64,000 nucleotides of DNA, taken from positions 17,828,626 through 17,892,625 of the forward strand of contig BSYO01000002.1 of the NCBI GenBank assembly GCA_033239525.1, given 5' to 3'. The notes under the pieces were generated by a model, which was given only the letters and a program-made list of their open reading frames with translations, made no database searches and was not told the origin of the DNA. Made by a program: the position numbers and the translations under genes. The stretch comes from Nepenthes gracilis. Lineage: Eukaryota > Streptophyta > Magnoliopsida > Caryophyllales > Nepenthaceae. Positions 46,842-59,088 of this stretch are shown piece after piece. The first letter of the stretch is position 1, and each line of letters starts with the position of its first letter.

Positions 46842-47826
46842 TAAATCCTTCAGGAATCGTTAGAATTGAGGCGGATGTCAACCGGTTCCTCAATTCCTAG
46901 AAACTAAGTTCACATTCATCCGTTCAAACAAATTTAGTCTCCTTCCCCATCAAACAGGTCAGTGGCATTGCAATCTTCAAAAAATTCTTTACAAATTTTT
47001 GATAATAGCCAGCCATTCCCAAAAAGCACCTAACTTTGGTTATTGTCATCGGTCGGTTCTAATTCAAAATGGCCTCAATCTTCTTCAAATCCACCGAAAT
47101 GTCTCCATTTGATATGATGTGTCCCAAGAACATCACCTCTTTGAACCAAAACTAGCACTTCATTAACTTGGCACGCAACCTCCTTTCTCAAAGTGTTTGA
47201 GCACAACCTCAAATGTGTCTCATGCTCATCATAGCTCATTTAGTAAATTAATATATCATCGATGAACATCACTACAAATTGATCCAAATAGGCCGGAATT
47301 ATCTGGTTCATCAAATCTATAAAACGCTACGGGGGCATTTGTCAACCGAGCGGTATCACCAAAAACTCATAATGCCCATACCTCGATCGGAAAGCAACCT
47401 TTGCCACATCTTTCTTCTTAGTCCTCAATTAGTGATAACCGGATTGGAGGTCTATCCTTAAAAACACTTGAGCCCATTGCAATTGATCAAACAAGTTATC
47501 AATTCATGACAACGGATACTTGTTCTTAATGGTGATCTTGCTCAATGCCCAATAATCGATGCACAATTTCAAGGATCCATTCTTTTTCTTTACGAACAAC
47601 ATTGGGGCTCCCCACGGCGAGATAGTTGACCTAATGAATCATCTGTCTAGAAGCTCTTGCAACTGCTACTTCAGTTCCTTTAACTCCGCCGGTGCCATTC
47701 TTCATGACACCTTTAATATCAATGCCGCTTTAGGTACAAGCCCTATCTCATGACGCGGAGACAAACCAGACAATTCTTCAGGAAAAACATCCTTAAATAA
47801 ATAAATCACTGAGATATCTCTTGCTG
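46842..47826 (-). pseudogene. Element E reverse transcriptase
   Basis: On the minus strand, in order, are [63 protein letters not shown] and SRYGHYEFLVIPLG. The catalytic FIDDILIY lies near 47270-47247, and a palm/thumb trace reaches the LTR G insertion. The protease-RT linker DVFPEELSGLSPRHEI lies at about 47800-47750. Stops and frameshifts are frequent. Upstream protease and gag are missing; the coding sequence abuts a truncated LTR at 47826. Confidence 0.9.
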
Positions 47827-49085
47827 GTAGGCCCTACCAGCTAAGGAAGCGAATAATCGATGATAGATTGTGTTCACTCAACACAATCCAGGGCCATGGG
47901 TTTCTCCTTATTTACATCTCAATGACAAGATGATCATAAATTCTTATCATTCTTATTTACATCCCAAGGGTAGGATGATCATAATTATTGTCTTCCATAA
48001 TAATGCCCTAAGGAAGGCAGACCACATATCACCCTATGGACTAGAATTATCCTCAATTATCATGTAACATCTTAAGGCATGCCAAAGAATACTAGCCGCT
48101 GAATAATAAACCTTGGTCTAATTTCTTACCCATTTTAACTTATCTTGGTTATTGTTGTTCTTACTTCTTAGCCCTAAATCATAATACTTTAAGAGCAACT
48201 TCAATTTCATGTGCCTTAACCTTTAGATAAACCTTGAAGTTTTCGGTAATTTTTTAACAAGTGTAACTTTTTAGCGATTTTTATGTAAACATGTCCAACA
48301 AGGTTAAACAATTCGTAAGATAACATTTTTCCCTCATAACTCAAGCTTTATAACAATTTCATATCTCCATTTTCGAGTTAGGGTTTGGGAAAAATATCCC
48401 GGACACAAATCAAACATGAAACATAGGCCAAACCATGAAATCGGAACCATAAATCATAATACTTTTATTTAAATATGAGTCTATCTATAAAATCAAAAGA
48501 AATTTGAAAAACATGCATTATACATAACCAATCTTAGAGGAGGAGGGTAATAGAGTAAGAATACCCAAATAGAGGTATCAAAAAGCAACAATAAGGAAGA
48601 ATAAATTTTAGGGTATACTTGTCTCAACCTGATTTATTAATTATCTTACTCTAATCGGATCGAAATTGGTAGAGATTTCCTTCCCTTTCTCTTTTCATCT
48701 CTTTTCCTCTTCGTCGTTTTGCTGCCTTCGAGCCCTTTTCTCTCCCCCTTCCCTATTTAAAAAGTGAAAGTAAGTCGGTGGCAAAAATATCGAACTAGTG
48801 CTTGAGCGCCACGCAAGCAAGCACGGTGCACTCGAGCTCACAACAAGCATGCATCAGGCACTCTCGCCATCGGAATTGGCACCCTTTGCTAGCTCGAGCC
48901 TGCGGCGTGCTCTACAACTTCTGAAATTGGCGCCCTCTATTGGGTTCAAGTCTGCAGCGAGTCCAGCCCTGCAATTTGCTTCACTAAGGCTAATTTCTCA
49001 ATTTTTTTAATTTCACTTATCCCAAATTTAATTATATCAATTTAATTACTAGAATTTACTATATTTTAAAAACTCGGACCTTACA
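47827..49085 (-). mobile_element. Truncated gypsy LTR, probably the 5' LTR of element E
   Basis: In sense it starts TGTAAGGTCCGAG at 49085 and proceeds through a CTCGAG/GCGCC-rich block (48960-48790) and a GA-rich leader (48740-48660). It stops at about 47827 in the middle of an LTR. The end of the LTR, PBS, gag and protease are deleted, and the LTR joins RT directly. Its family start resembles the 3' LTR at 27312, but the two are quite diverged. Confidence 0.6.
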
Positions 49086-49929
49086 CACGACCTAAACAAC
49101 ACAGGACCCACATGCCATAGCATGGCACCAACGTTGTTCATCCGGACAAAACATTGGACAAAGAGAGATGTCGCTAGGTACCTGAAACAAACCATCATAA
49201 TCGAATGGAAGCACATACTATCATCCACACATACAGTGAAACTACTATGTCAGATCATCGTCTATATATATACAATGTACAACACATTTTCCATCAAAAT
49301 TATACAAATCCTCCAAATTATGAAATCAAAACTATTGAATATAGTCCATAAGGGATCTCCAAGGACCCGCGTGCCTAGCCCACTCTTAGCTTTTATTCTA
49401 TCTCATTTGGTATAAGCTCGTACTCATCTGAAGGTATGAAAATAGTAAGAGTGAGTCAAATGCTCAGCAAGTGTAATATAATCAAGGATAATATATCATA
49501 TATTTAAAATGGAACAGGAAAGGAAATAAGAGCATGATATATGATGCATAACATAAAATGTGAACAAATATATTTTCGAAATATAAATAACTTCTTATAT
49601 TTTATCTTTTTTTCTTAGGGTTCCACAACATGCATAAATTTTTTAATCTTTGCGAACCAGTACCAGTAGGCCTTACTATCTAATGGTGCAGGAGAACGAG
49701 AAAAGGAATGTAACGACCCAGATTTTTAGAACATAGAAAATTCTAGTCATTATGATTACTTAACGGCCATTGACCTTGATTGACCGAAAATGTTGTAAGG
49801 AAAAGTAGGTCGGCCTTAAGATAAAAATCAAAATTTGGTTTTGTTTAATGAAAAGAAGTTCCGCTTTTGAACTCCATCTAAAAAGAGGTTCGGCCTCTAC
49901 CATGAACAAAATCCAAACCAACTTTCCTT

Positions 49930-50330
49930 GATAAAAATCGAGTTCGGATTTCCCTTGAAGAGAAACAACTCCGGACTTTCCTTGGTGAAAACAAGTCCGG
50001 ATTTCCTTGGTGAAAAGAAGTCCGGATTTCGTTTGAGAAAAGAAGTCCGGATTTCATTGGAGAAAAGAAGTCCGAATATCCTTAGAGAAAAGAAGTCCGG
50101 ATTTCCTTGAAGAAAAGAAGTTCGGATTTCTTTGAAGAATAGAAGTCCGAATTTCCTTAAAGAAAAGAAGTTCGGATTTCCTGGAAGAAAAGAAGTCCTG
50201 ATTTCCTTGAAGAAAAGAAGTCCAGATTTTCTCGAAGAAAAGAAGTCCGGATTTCCTTGGAAAAATGAAGTTCGGAACTTCGTTGGTAAGAAGAAGTTCA
50301 GACTTCCTTAAGGAAAATCAAGTCCAGTCA
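49930..50330 (+). repeat. 24-bp tandem array in LTR A'
   Basis: About 15 copies of a unit like AAGAAGTCCGGATTTCCTTG plus GAGAAA, with point changes. Confidence 0.9.
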
Positions 50331-51059
50331 TGCAAGGCCGGAGTGCGGTGTGTGCGAAGTAAGGACGGAGTAGATTGGGTTCAATGAGATGAAAAGCCAA
50401 AGTTAATATTGAAGGAGTAATCCGGTCAACGTAAAATATTGACTGGAAAAACGTGAACGAATGGATGGAAAGGAAAGAAGAGCGAAATCCGGTCAACACC
50501 AATAGTTGACCGGAAGGTATTAAGTCCGGTCAAAGAAAATTAATAAGGAAACACGTTGGGAAGGCACGGCCATAAATAATCTAGCTATTCCCAAAACTTG
50601 TTGGAAAATGTAAATCATAAATGACCCTCTTTAGAAAATGTAAAATCATGAATAATACCTTTGAAAAGTGTAAAGCCATAAATGATGACCACTCAAAGCA
50701 ATGGCTATAAATAAGGACTAGAGGAGGATTAGACAGAAGGCAAAGTAAGAATTTCCTAGAGAGAGACCGAAAGCTAAGGCAAAGCAAAAAGGAAACCAGG
50801 CAAGATACTCACCCTGTTTTTAAAGTTCATGTTTATGCACGTTTTCTACCTAAGTATATAATATGTTCTGATGAAATTATGTATGTATGATGTATGTTCT
50901 GTTTTTGATGATTTATCGTTCTTAAGCGCATGTTTAAAAGAAACTCTGATATTCATGATGATGGGTTTTATTCTGCAAATATGTTATATGAGTCTGACAA
51001 TTGTTATGAATTTCGATAAATGCATGTTTACGAAAAAGAACTTAGGCCTTAAGATGGAA

Positions 51060-52170
51060 AAAATAAAAATACTACCTCTTGTTTCTCACAAAAGATCTCG
51101 GGTTTTAAGAAAAAGAACTCCGGCATTTTTGTAGGAAATAAGTACTCCGTCCCTTTTGGAAAAAGAACTCCGTCAAAGAACTCCGGTCTTTTTAGGAAAG
51201 AAGTGCTCCGTCCTCTTTTGAAAAGTACTCCGATTTTGAAGAAGATGAACTCCGGCCTACTGTAGAAAAAGAGAACTCCGGCTTTTTACTCCGACTTTTT
51301 ACTCCGGCATTTGATAACAGCTCATGATAAAAGAACTTCGGCTTTTGAAATGAACGCCGGCTTTTGAACTCCAGATTTTAGAGCTTCGTATTTTGAAAGA
51401 AAATGAATTCTGAATTTAAGAGCTTCGGATTTTGAAAGAAATGAACTCCAGATTTTAGAGCTTCGTATTTTGAAAGAAAATGAACTTCGGATTTAAGAGC
51501 TTCGGATTTTGAAAGAAATGCACTCCGGATTTAAGAACTTCGGATTTTGAAAGAAAAGCACTCCTGATTTTGAAAAGAAAAGCACTCCGTCCATTTGAAA
51601 AGAAAAGTACTCCGGATTTTGAAAAGAAAAGCACTCCGTCTCTTTGAAAAGAAAGGCACTCCAGATTTTAAAAAGAAAATCACTCCGGATTTTGAAAAGA
51701 AAGGCACTCCGATTTTGAAAGAAAAACACTCCGTCCCTTTGAAAAGAAAAGCCTTCTGTCCTTTGAAAAGGAAATCACTCTGTCCCTTTTAAGAGAAAGA
51801 GCTCCGGACTTTTGATGATAATGTACTTGATAAAAATATGCTCCTTCCTTTATGAATAAAGAACTCCGGTTTTTATGAACTTCGGATTTCAGAAAAGAAC
51901 TCTGACTTTGATAAAAGAACTTCGGCCTTTGGAACTCCGGCTTTGTAAGAAAAAGAACTCCGGCATTGATAAAAGAACTTCGGCTTTCGGAACTACGGCT
52001 TTCTGTTTGAAAAGAACTTCGGAATTTTGATGAAAAACACTCCGTCCTGTTATGAAAAATAATTTCGGACTTATGATGAAAAGTACTCCGTCCTTTTTAT
52101 AAAAAAAAGAATTTCAGATTATTGAACTTCGGATTTTTGAAAGATGAACTCCAGCTTTTGATGAGAAAGG
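51060..52170 (+). repeat. CTCCG-motif degenerate minisatellite in LTR A'
   Basis: About 1.1 kb of 18- to 28-bp imperfect units built on AACTCCGGCTTTTGA, CACTCCGTCC and CTTCGGATTTTGAAAG, each followed by an AAAAGAA spacer. Long open frames on either strand here are translations of the repeat. Confidence 0.9.
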
Positions 52171-54365
52171 AAATATGGACTTCAAATGTTGAAGTTAAAG
52201 AACAAAGACTACAAGAATAAGGAAAATGTATGTAATCCAGACAACAAGTGGAACTCTATGACTCCGACTTTCGAACTACGATGGATGGCCATTAAGGAAC
52301 ACGAACCAAGAACCGATTTTCCATTAAGCTTGCTGTTAAATATGGATGAAGGATATTGGAGTGACACTCGAGGATGCCTCCTGGGCCACGGGAGGAGACC
52401 TTTTGGTAGCATAAGATCTATGGACTACGGCCCCGTATGCCGGGTTAAAGGCATTACCTCCCACCCCGGGGAGCATAATGAGGGGATACGGCTTTAGGTT
52501 GTGGGGTTACACACAACCCGTCCTCGATGTTGTCCGCTCCTGTCCGGTCCCTAAACATGATAAGAATTCCTAATGATTTTGATGAATTTTTAAGACAAGA
52601 TAAGTAGAGAGGAATAAGGAAATTTCAAAGAAAAGAAGAAACACATGTTATGTTATGAATCTGTTTTGATACGCTATATATATATATATATGTATGATTT
52701 TTTTCAGATGTGAGTATTTTGTCGGGCTTTGTAAGCTCATTCTTGCCACTTTTCAGATGACGAAAGGCTTATGGAGGACGGAAGTGAGTAGAACTTTATG
52801 GAGTAGCTAAATGACTTATTTGGCGGGAGAGATCTATGGATAGCTTTGCATTTTATCGTTTGATGTTTTGAGAAGACATGTAAAGATTATTCCATTGTTA
52901 TGAACCTATGAATGTTAGCAAGATTTCGTGGTTATTTCTAGGTAAATGAATTAATAATTTCTAGTATGCATCTCAGGGCTGAATGAAGAAAAGAAAAATT
53001 TTTATGTCCACTTATTTATCCTTTCATAAATTATATGATTTAGAATTGACGGCGGCTTTAGATGGTGGTTAAAAAGTTGGGGTCGTCACAAGGAATGTGT
53101 ATACTTTCACACATTCTAAGGCACTACCCACGTCGTTTAGCATCCCGTGGTGAGCGGTATACCTTTAACCTGATATATGAGGTGACATTATATATGCCAC
53201 CATATCCCCCGTGGCCCAGAGGTACTCTTCGTTCTTCCACAATAATATCGTAAGGCATGCCACGGAATATCACCCGCTACCATGCACGGTCAGAATAATC
53301 CTTGAGTGTTCACTGTAATATTTATGACATATCAAGGAATACCACCATCTGAAATATAAATCTGTGGTCCATGTTTCACAATTTCTTATTCTTTAAGGAA
53401 AAGTTCTTCAAATTTCTTATACAAAGTTCATACTCCGAGAGAACGGATCATAAACCTATCACATTATGGCATTCCCTTCTTATACTTTGCATATCTTGTA
53501 TAATTCTTATATACAGATATGAAAAATCATTTCTTGTGGGCTTAAATCTTCACGTGACTTTAAACATATGCATAATTTAACATGGTACTTTAGAACAATT
53601 AGGAAATCCTTACCACATTGGGCCAAACGTAACTTTAGAGCATCCGAACGATAATTCTTTTACAAACGATTCACAATAATATTTTCAGAATATACAATTA
53701 AGCATATACAATTAAGTTAATTTAAATATCAATTAAACAAAGTGGAATCATGTAAAAATCCCAATTAATTTGGGTCAACAGTGCCGGGCGCAGGTTTAGG
53801 GTCCTCATATTCAAGACATGAATTTTCATTATCTAAAACCAAATCATGTATAAAATGTAAAATAATTGGTTAAACATGGTTCGGGTGCGAGTTAGGGCTC
53901 CGACGAATGAAATTTCGCATAAAACTACCAAAAATGATATCCAATTGATAAATTAGTTTATACAAGGTATGGATAATGACATTCTAGAACCAATTTAGGC
54001 AAAAATTTCAAAAATTAGAGGGTTAGGCATTCGGGCGTGGGGTTGGGGTTTCAGGATGCACAAAACCATGCGAAAATGATGAATCAGACAACAAATTAAT
54101 AAAGTTTCGTACCCAAGTCGTGGGTTTCATAAAATATGTGCATGGGTCAGGTATCAGGACAATTATACCCGATGGAGATCAAACAAAAATCAAAAAGAGA
54201 GAATGAATAGGGTATAAATGTATTTACCTCAATCTGATCTATCACTTCTTCAACTAGTTCCAAGTCAGATTCAAACCTGAGACTCCCGATCTCTCCTCTC
54301 TCTCTTCTTCCTCTCTCTGTCCTCTCTTTTCTTCCCAAAATGTCTGTTTCCTATTTTCCTTCCTC

Positions 54366-54447
<82 letters not shown>
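54366..54447. repeat. TTA microsatellite, about 27 units
   Basis: A nearly perfect TTA array lies inside LTR H, at the place where the related LTR of element J has its TATATAATAA sequence. Confidence 0.95.
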
Positions 54448-54451
<4 letters not shown>

Positions 54452-54638
54452 TTCTTTTTTTTTATTCTAAAATCCAAATCAATACTTAGAAGATAGTACG
54501 GGTGTACTTCGGGTGTCAGCCTAATTGATCTAAATATCCTTTAAAATTACATAATATTTAATTAATTTTTTTCACACTCAAATTATCCAAAATAATAAAT
54601 TATCCTAAATTAATTAGATAAAAATTTGGGATATTAGA

Positions 54639-54917
54639 TTTGATAGTATGTGCTTCCGCAGGATTTTGATTGTTTGTTTCAGGTACCTAGCGGCATCTCT
54701 CTTTATCTGATGTTGTGTCTAGATGAACAACGTTGGAGCCGCGCTCCAATGTGGCATGTGGCCTGTGTTGTTTAGTTCGTGTTTGTCTAGATGTTGGAGT
54801 TTGTTTCGATAAATTTCTATGTGTTGTACAGGCTTGTTTTATAAGTGTTTGTATAGTCTGATGTCCGTATTACAGATGAAACATTGTCGATTTTTGATTT
54901 GGATATGGTACATCACA
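54639..54917 (+). mobile_element. Element J 5' LTR, right end only
   Basis: The stretch reads CAGGTACCTAGCGGCATCTC, then AACAACGTTGGAGCCGCG, and ends TACATCACA, matching LTR right ends of the D/H/J group. The left part is missing and the break abuts LTR H head-on at 54638. Confidence 0.65.
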
Positions 54918-54919
54918 GT

Positions 54920-54930
54920 TGGCATCAGAA
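54920..54930 (+). other. Element J primer-binding site, decayed
   Basis: TGGCATCAGAA matches the initiator-Met site TGGTATCAGAG at 9 of 11 bases and lies 2 bases after the LTR. Confidence 0.65.
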
Positions 54931-55189
54931 AGAAAGAAATTCCTTATGTTTGATTTGAATCTTATGCGAAAGTTTAGGTTAGAATAAGAAAGATTGAATA
55001 TATAGATGAAGGCATAGGATGATTCAGTTAGACCGAATAGTTTTAGTTATCCTAGTCCAATAACTTAGGCTAGAACTAAGTTAGGATCAGTGGTTAAGTT
55101 TGATTGTCTATCATACATTGTTCGAGTTAGTATTTTAAGAGCGACTTAACCCGTGTTGTATGATTTTAGAAAGAATATTAATAATCGAA

Positions 55190-56209
55190 ATGGCTCCTAG
55201 ATGAAGGTCTACTTGTGGTGGTGGTCAATCGCAAAGTCGAGAGGAAGAGTTGTAAAGAGGCGCCATGAGGTTTAAATTTGATTGATGCTGATTTAGTGTT
55301 TGAGTTTATTGGCGTCGATTCGATGCCTAGGTTAATTGATTTAATAATAATTAAATGCCTAAACTTTTCGGTAGCTCGAATCCTATAGAGGTTGAGATAT
55401 AAATCTTGAGAATTAAGATGGCGTTAACGATGATCTAATATTCAGAAGAAGATAAGGTAATATTGTCCCATATAAGATAGAAGAGGAAGTCGACCTTGGG
55501 TAGTTGACATGGAAAAAGTCATAAGTCTCAAGGATAAAGAGATATCATAGGACATGTTCGTGGATGCTCTATAGATAAATATTTTATTTCAATGGAATTT
55601 TTCGGAGCATATTTCAATTGTGGACAGCTTGACCGCATGATTAGGGATTGTCCTTACTCTACGGGTCGGACAGTGAAGAAGTCTAGTGCATTGGATCAAG
55701 GTTCCACGGTAATGGCGCAAGTATAGAGATGTCGTCTACCATGGTAGAAGGTAAGACTCTCGGATCTTAACATTTCGGTATATGTGTTATTTTGGAATTC
55801 AAATTCTGTATTTTCATTTGTGTTTCCTAAGTTTATTCATTTATTAGAGGATCATAAACTTGTGCTAGTTATATCAATGTCCACAATATTTTCTTGTGTC
55901 CATGGATATGATCGGTTGGGTTAATTCGATTTTAATTGTGGTGCCAAGCTTGATACGATATTGAGGATGATTTGGTTAGTAAGTCGCCATACTAGCATGA
56001 ATTGTGGCGGTACGATATGATATTTGCAATTAAGTTGTGAGATTTTGAATATGCGGTATAGTTGATCGAGTGGCGACAAAATTAGTATCGTTTTGCCAAC
56101 AACTCGTTTAATGAGGATATACACCAAGTCTATTTAGCAAATGAGACCACCCCTCGAAGTCATCCTGTGGTCACTAAAGAGTTTGACTGTGTAAGTCTTT
56201 GAGGATGTT
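55190..56209 (+). pseudogene. Element J gag and protease remains
   Basis: Weak gag similarity is seen (MAPR near 55193; PKLFGSSNPIEVE near 55360; YSEEDKVI near 55440). It jumps, apparently by internal deletion, to a zinc knuckle AYFNCGQLDRMIRDC at about 55607-55652. A protease end-motif trace (LDTILRMIWLVSRH where FDVILGMDWLA is normal) lies near 55950. The sequence is heavily mutated. LTR A'' is inserted at the protease-RT linker region. Confidence 0.7.
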
Positions 56210-57079
56210 TCTGACGACCCAAATTCTAAAACATAGAAAATCTCGATTATCGAGCCAATGTGATCAAGGGATCCGAAAATTGAGGGTTTTCCGGTCAACA
56301 CATGTTGACCGGAAAGTTGGGAAAAGGATGAATTTGGCCAACGCATGTTGACCGGAATGCATGTGGAGGCCGAAGTGTCCTTGAAGACCGGAGTAGAATT
56401 TACGGAGAAGAAATCCGGAGTCGATGAAGGAAAATAAATCCGAAGTTGATGAGAAAGTGATGGACGGAGTGAATGATAAGAAGTTGACCGGATTTCTTGA
56501 GAGGTTATAAAATTGAGACCGCATCGATCGTAAATATCGACCAAAAGAGTCAATTTGGATAAACAAAGAATAAATCGTGGGATTTAGTTAGAATCCAACT
56601 AGGCGGCGACTCCAATGGAGTGGGTGAACTAATCTAGTTACTCCACCTACCGTCGCAAAACAAGTACCAAAGTAAGTCACCTACCCCACTTACTCCCACC
56701 AAACCCCTCCTCTATATAAACCTGGGCCGTAAGGGGTCGCCGCGTTTGGCAAAGGCAAAACGCATAAGAAGGGCGGGGAGGGAGTGAAGGAGGAGGCCAA
56801 GGAGAAACCAAATCACAGGGCAAGAAGGGAAGGAAAATTGAGTCACCATCAGTGCAAGTATACTCGGACGCCGTTTTTAAGTTCATTACAAGTATAATCT
56901 GCTCTATTTCTAAATTCATACTCTATTGCAAGTTTATTTTTAAGTTCAGATTTTAGTTCATTTATTGCACTGCTTTCATGGCAAGAATCGGACGTTAACA
57001 CGTTTTTAGTTTTCGTTTGAATCTATTTTGAAGTTCATAACGCCTGTTTTCCTACATCTTGAACTTACATGAAATCCGG

Positions 57080-58740
57080 ACCAAAGGTTACAACTGGCTT
57101 TTGACATATGAAACAAAATCGGCAATTCATGTAATACGAAACCGGCATTTGGCATGTAAAATGAAATCGGCATTTGACAATGTAAAAGGAACTCCGGCCT
57201 CAGTCTAAAAGAAACTACAACTTTATATCGAAAATGAACTCCGGCTTTTGAGAAAATGAATTCTGTCCTTAAAATGAACTCTGGCCTTAACATGAACATG
57301 AGCTCCGGCTTCGTAATAAAAAAAATGAGATCCGGCTTTATGTAGAAAATAAACTCCGGCCTTAATACGAAATAAACTCCGGCTTTTGAGGAAAAGAATA
57401 CCGGCCTTTGAGAGAATAAAGCCCCGTCCTCTGAGAATAAAGAACTCCGTCCTTCTGTTAAAAGAACTCCGGCCTTAATACGAAATGAATTCCGGCTTTT
57501 GAGAAAAAGAACACCGGCCTTTGAGAGAATAAAGCTCCGTCCTCTGAGAAAAAAGAACTCCGTCCTTCTGTTAAAAGAACTCCGGCCTTAATAAAGGAAA
57601 AGAACTCCGACTTTAAATGAACTCCGTCCTTTAAGAGAAATGAACTCCGGCTTTAATGAACTCCGGCATTTTGAGAAAAAGCAACGCACTCCGTCCAGTT
57701 GTGAAAAGCACTTCGTCTCCTTTTATGAAAAGCACGCCGTCCCTTTTAATGAAAATGTATTCCGTCCTGATAGTAAAATGAACTCCGTCCCTTTTAATGA
57801 AAATGCACTCCGTCCTGATAGTAAAATGAACTCCGTCCCCTTTAATGAAAATGCACTCAACTCCGTCCTGATAGTAAAATGAACTCCGTCCCCTTTAATG
57901 AAAATGCTCTCCGTCCTGATAGTAAAATGAATTCCGCCTTTAATATGAAAATGAACTCGCTTTGTATAAGAAAAGCACTCCGCCCGAATGTAAATTGAAC
58001 TCCGGCCATGTATTAGGAAGATGGACTCCGTCCCTGAAACTCGAAAATGAACTCCAGCTTGTATCCCGACTTTGAATCAAATCAAATGAACTCCGGCTTA
58101 TATTCTGACTTTGAACTGAAAATGAATTCCAGCTTTTGTTAAAAAGAATCCGTCCTAAGAACTCCGGCTTTATGTGGAAAATGAACTCCGCCCCATTGAA
58201 AGGCACTCCGTCCTCTAGCACTCCGTCCAAAAGACATCCGGCTTGTAATGTGAAATGAACTCACGCCTTAAGATAAAAAGAGCTTCGTCCCTTGATGAGA
58301 AATGAACTCCTGCCTTAAGATAAAAAGAGCTATGTCCCTTAATGTAAAAAGAACTTCGTCCTTTTGAAAGAATCCGTCCTGTCAGCACTCCGTCCCCTTT
58401 TATGAGAAAAAGGCACTTTGGCTTTTAAGAACTCCAGTTTTTGAGAAAGGGAACTCCGGATTTTTGAGTAAAAGGGCACTCCGTCCAGTTAAGCACTCCG
58501 TCTCTTATTAAGAAAAATACTCCGTCCAGTTAAGCACTCCGTCTCTTCTTAATAAAAGTACTCCGTCCAGTTAAGCACTCCGTCTCTTCTTAAGAAAAGT
58601 ACTCCGTCCAAGCTTTCTGAAGTCCGGAATTTTGAAGAAATACACTCCGCTGCTATTAAAAGAGAACTCCCGCTTGTGTTGAAAATGAAATTCCGACTCC
58701 GAAACTGAAAATGAGCTCCGGTTTTACCGAAAATGGCTTT
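57080..58740 (+). repeat. CTCCG-motif degenerate minisatellite in LTR A''
   Basis: Imperfect ~20- to 30-bp units such as GAACTCCGGCCTTAATACG, AACTCCGTCCTTTAAGAG and AAGCACTCCGTCTC, with local higher-order repeats such as the ~45-bp unit at 57780-57930. Confidence 0.9.
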
Positions 58741-58914
58741 TAAGAGGAAGTATTTCGCTTATGCTATTTTGGGACCCGAGATCGAATATCCGAGGTAAGT
58801 TCTTGGGTGAGGCCTTAGAACTTACGGTGGTAATCGAGGATAGCCTGGCCCATGGAGTGATTCGTGGTCCGCCCCGCCCTTGGGCGTTACGGACAGGAGG
58901 AATTACTGACTCTG

Positions 58915-59088
58915 GCCTGCCTTCGGGAGGCACTCTGTTCTGATTCCTCGAGATGGGATGCTTCTGTTTCTGGCCTGCCTTCGGGAGGCACTCTATTATG
59001 ATCCCTCGAGATGGGATGCTTCTGTTTCTAGCCTGCCTTCGGGAGGCACCTTGTTTTGATCCCTCGATATGGGATACTTCTGTTTCTG
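58915..59088 (+). repeat. Three tandem copies of a 58-bp unit
   Basis: Copies start at 58915, 58973 and 59031. Each begins GCCTGCCTTCGGGAGGCA, itself a short hairpin, and includes CCTCGAGATGGGATGCTTC. Confidence 0.95.

Larger units (their letters stand above)
49709..53090 (+). mobile_element. Solo LTR A', 3.4 kb
   Basis: It starts TGTAACGACCCAGATTTTT and ends TTGGGGTCGTCACA, with the exact duplication AGGAA at 49704-49708 and 53091-53095. It contains W-box units (50418, 50487, 50523), a 24-bp repeat array (49930-50330), a long CTCCG-motif array (51060-52170) and the short acidic frame (52756-52791). It is inserted in LTR H. Confidence 0.9.
49086..54638 (-). mobile_element. LTR H (inverted), split by solo LTR A'
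   Basis: In sense it starts at about 54638 (TAATATCCC) and carries a TTA/TAA microsatellite near its TATA position, a GA-rich leader and a GAG/GTAAAT donor-like site (plus coordinates 54222-54230). The short acidic frame is at 49428-49393. Its own sequence is 54638-53091 and 49708-49086. The 3' end is cut off by the truncated LTR at 49085. It is closely similar to the 3' LTR of element J but in the opposite orientation. Confidence 0.75.

Noticed and set aside
47279..47753. Plus-strand open frames
   Set aside because: They are antisense to the element E reverse transcriptase, whose motifs (FIDDILIY and neighbours) are on the minus strand.
54271..54477. Minus-strand frame with a run of about 30 Ile codons
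   Set aside because: This is the TTA microsatellite read as ATA/ATT-type codons; it is not a protein.
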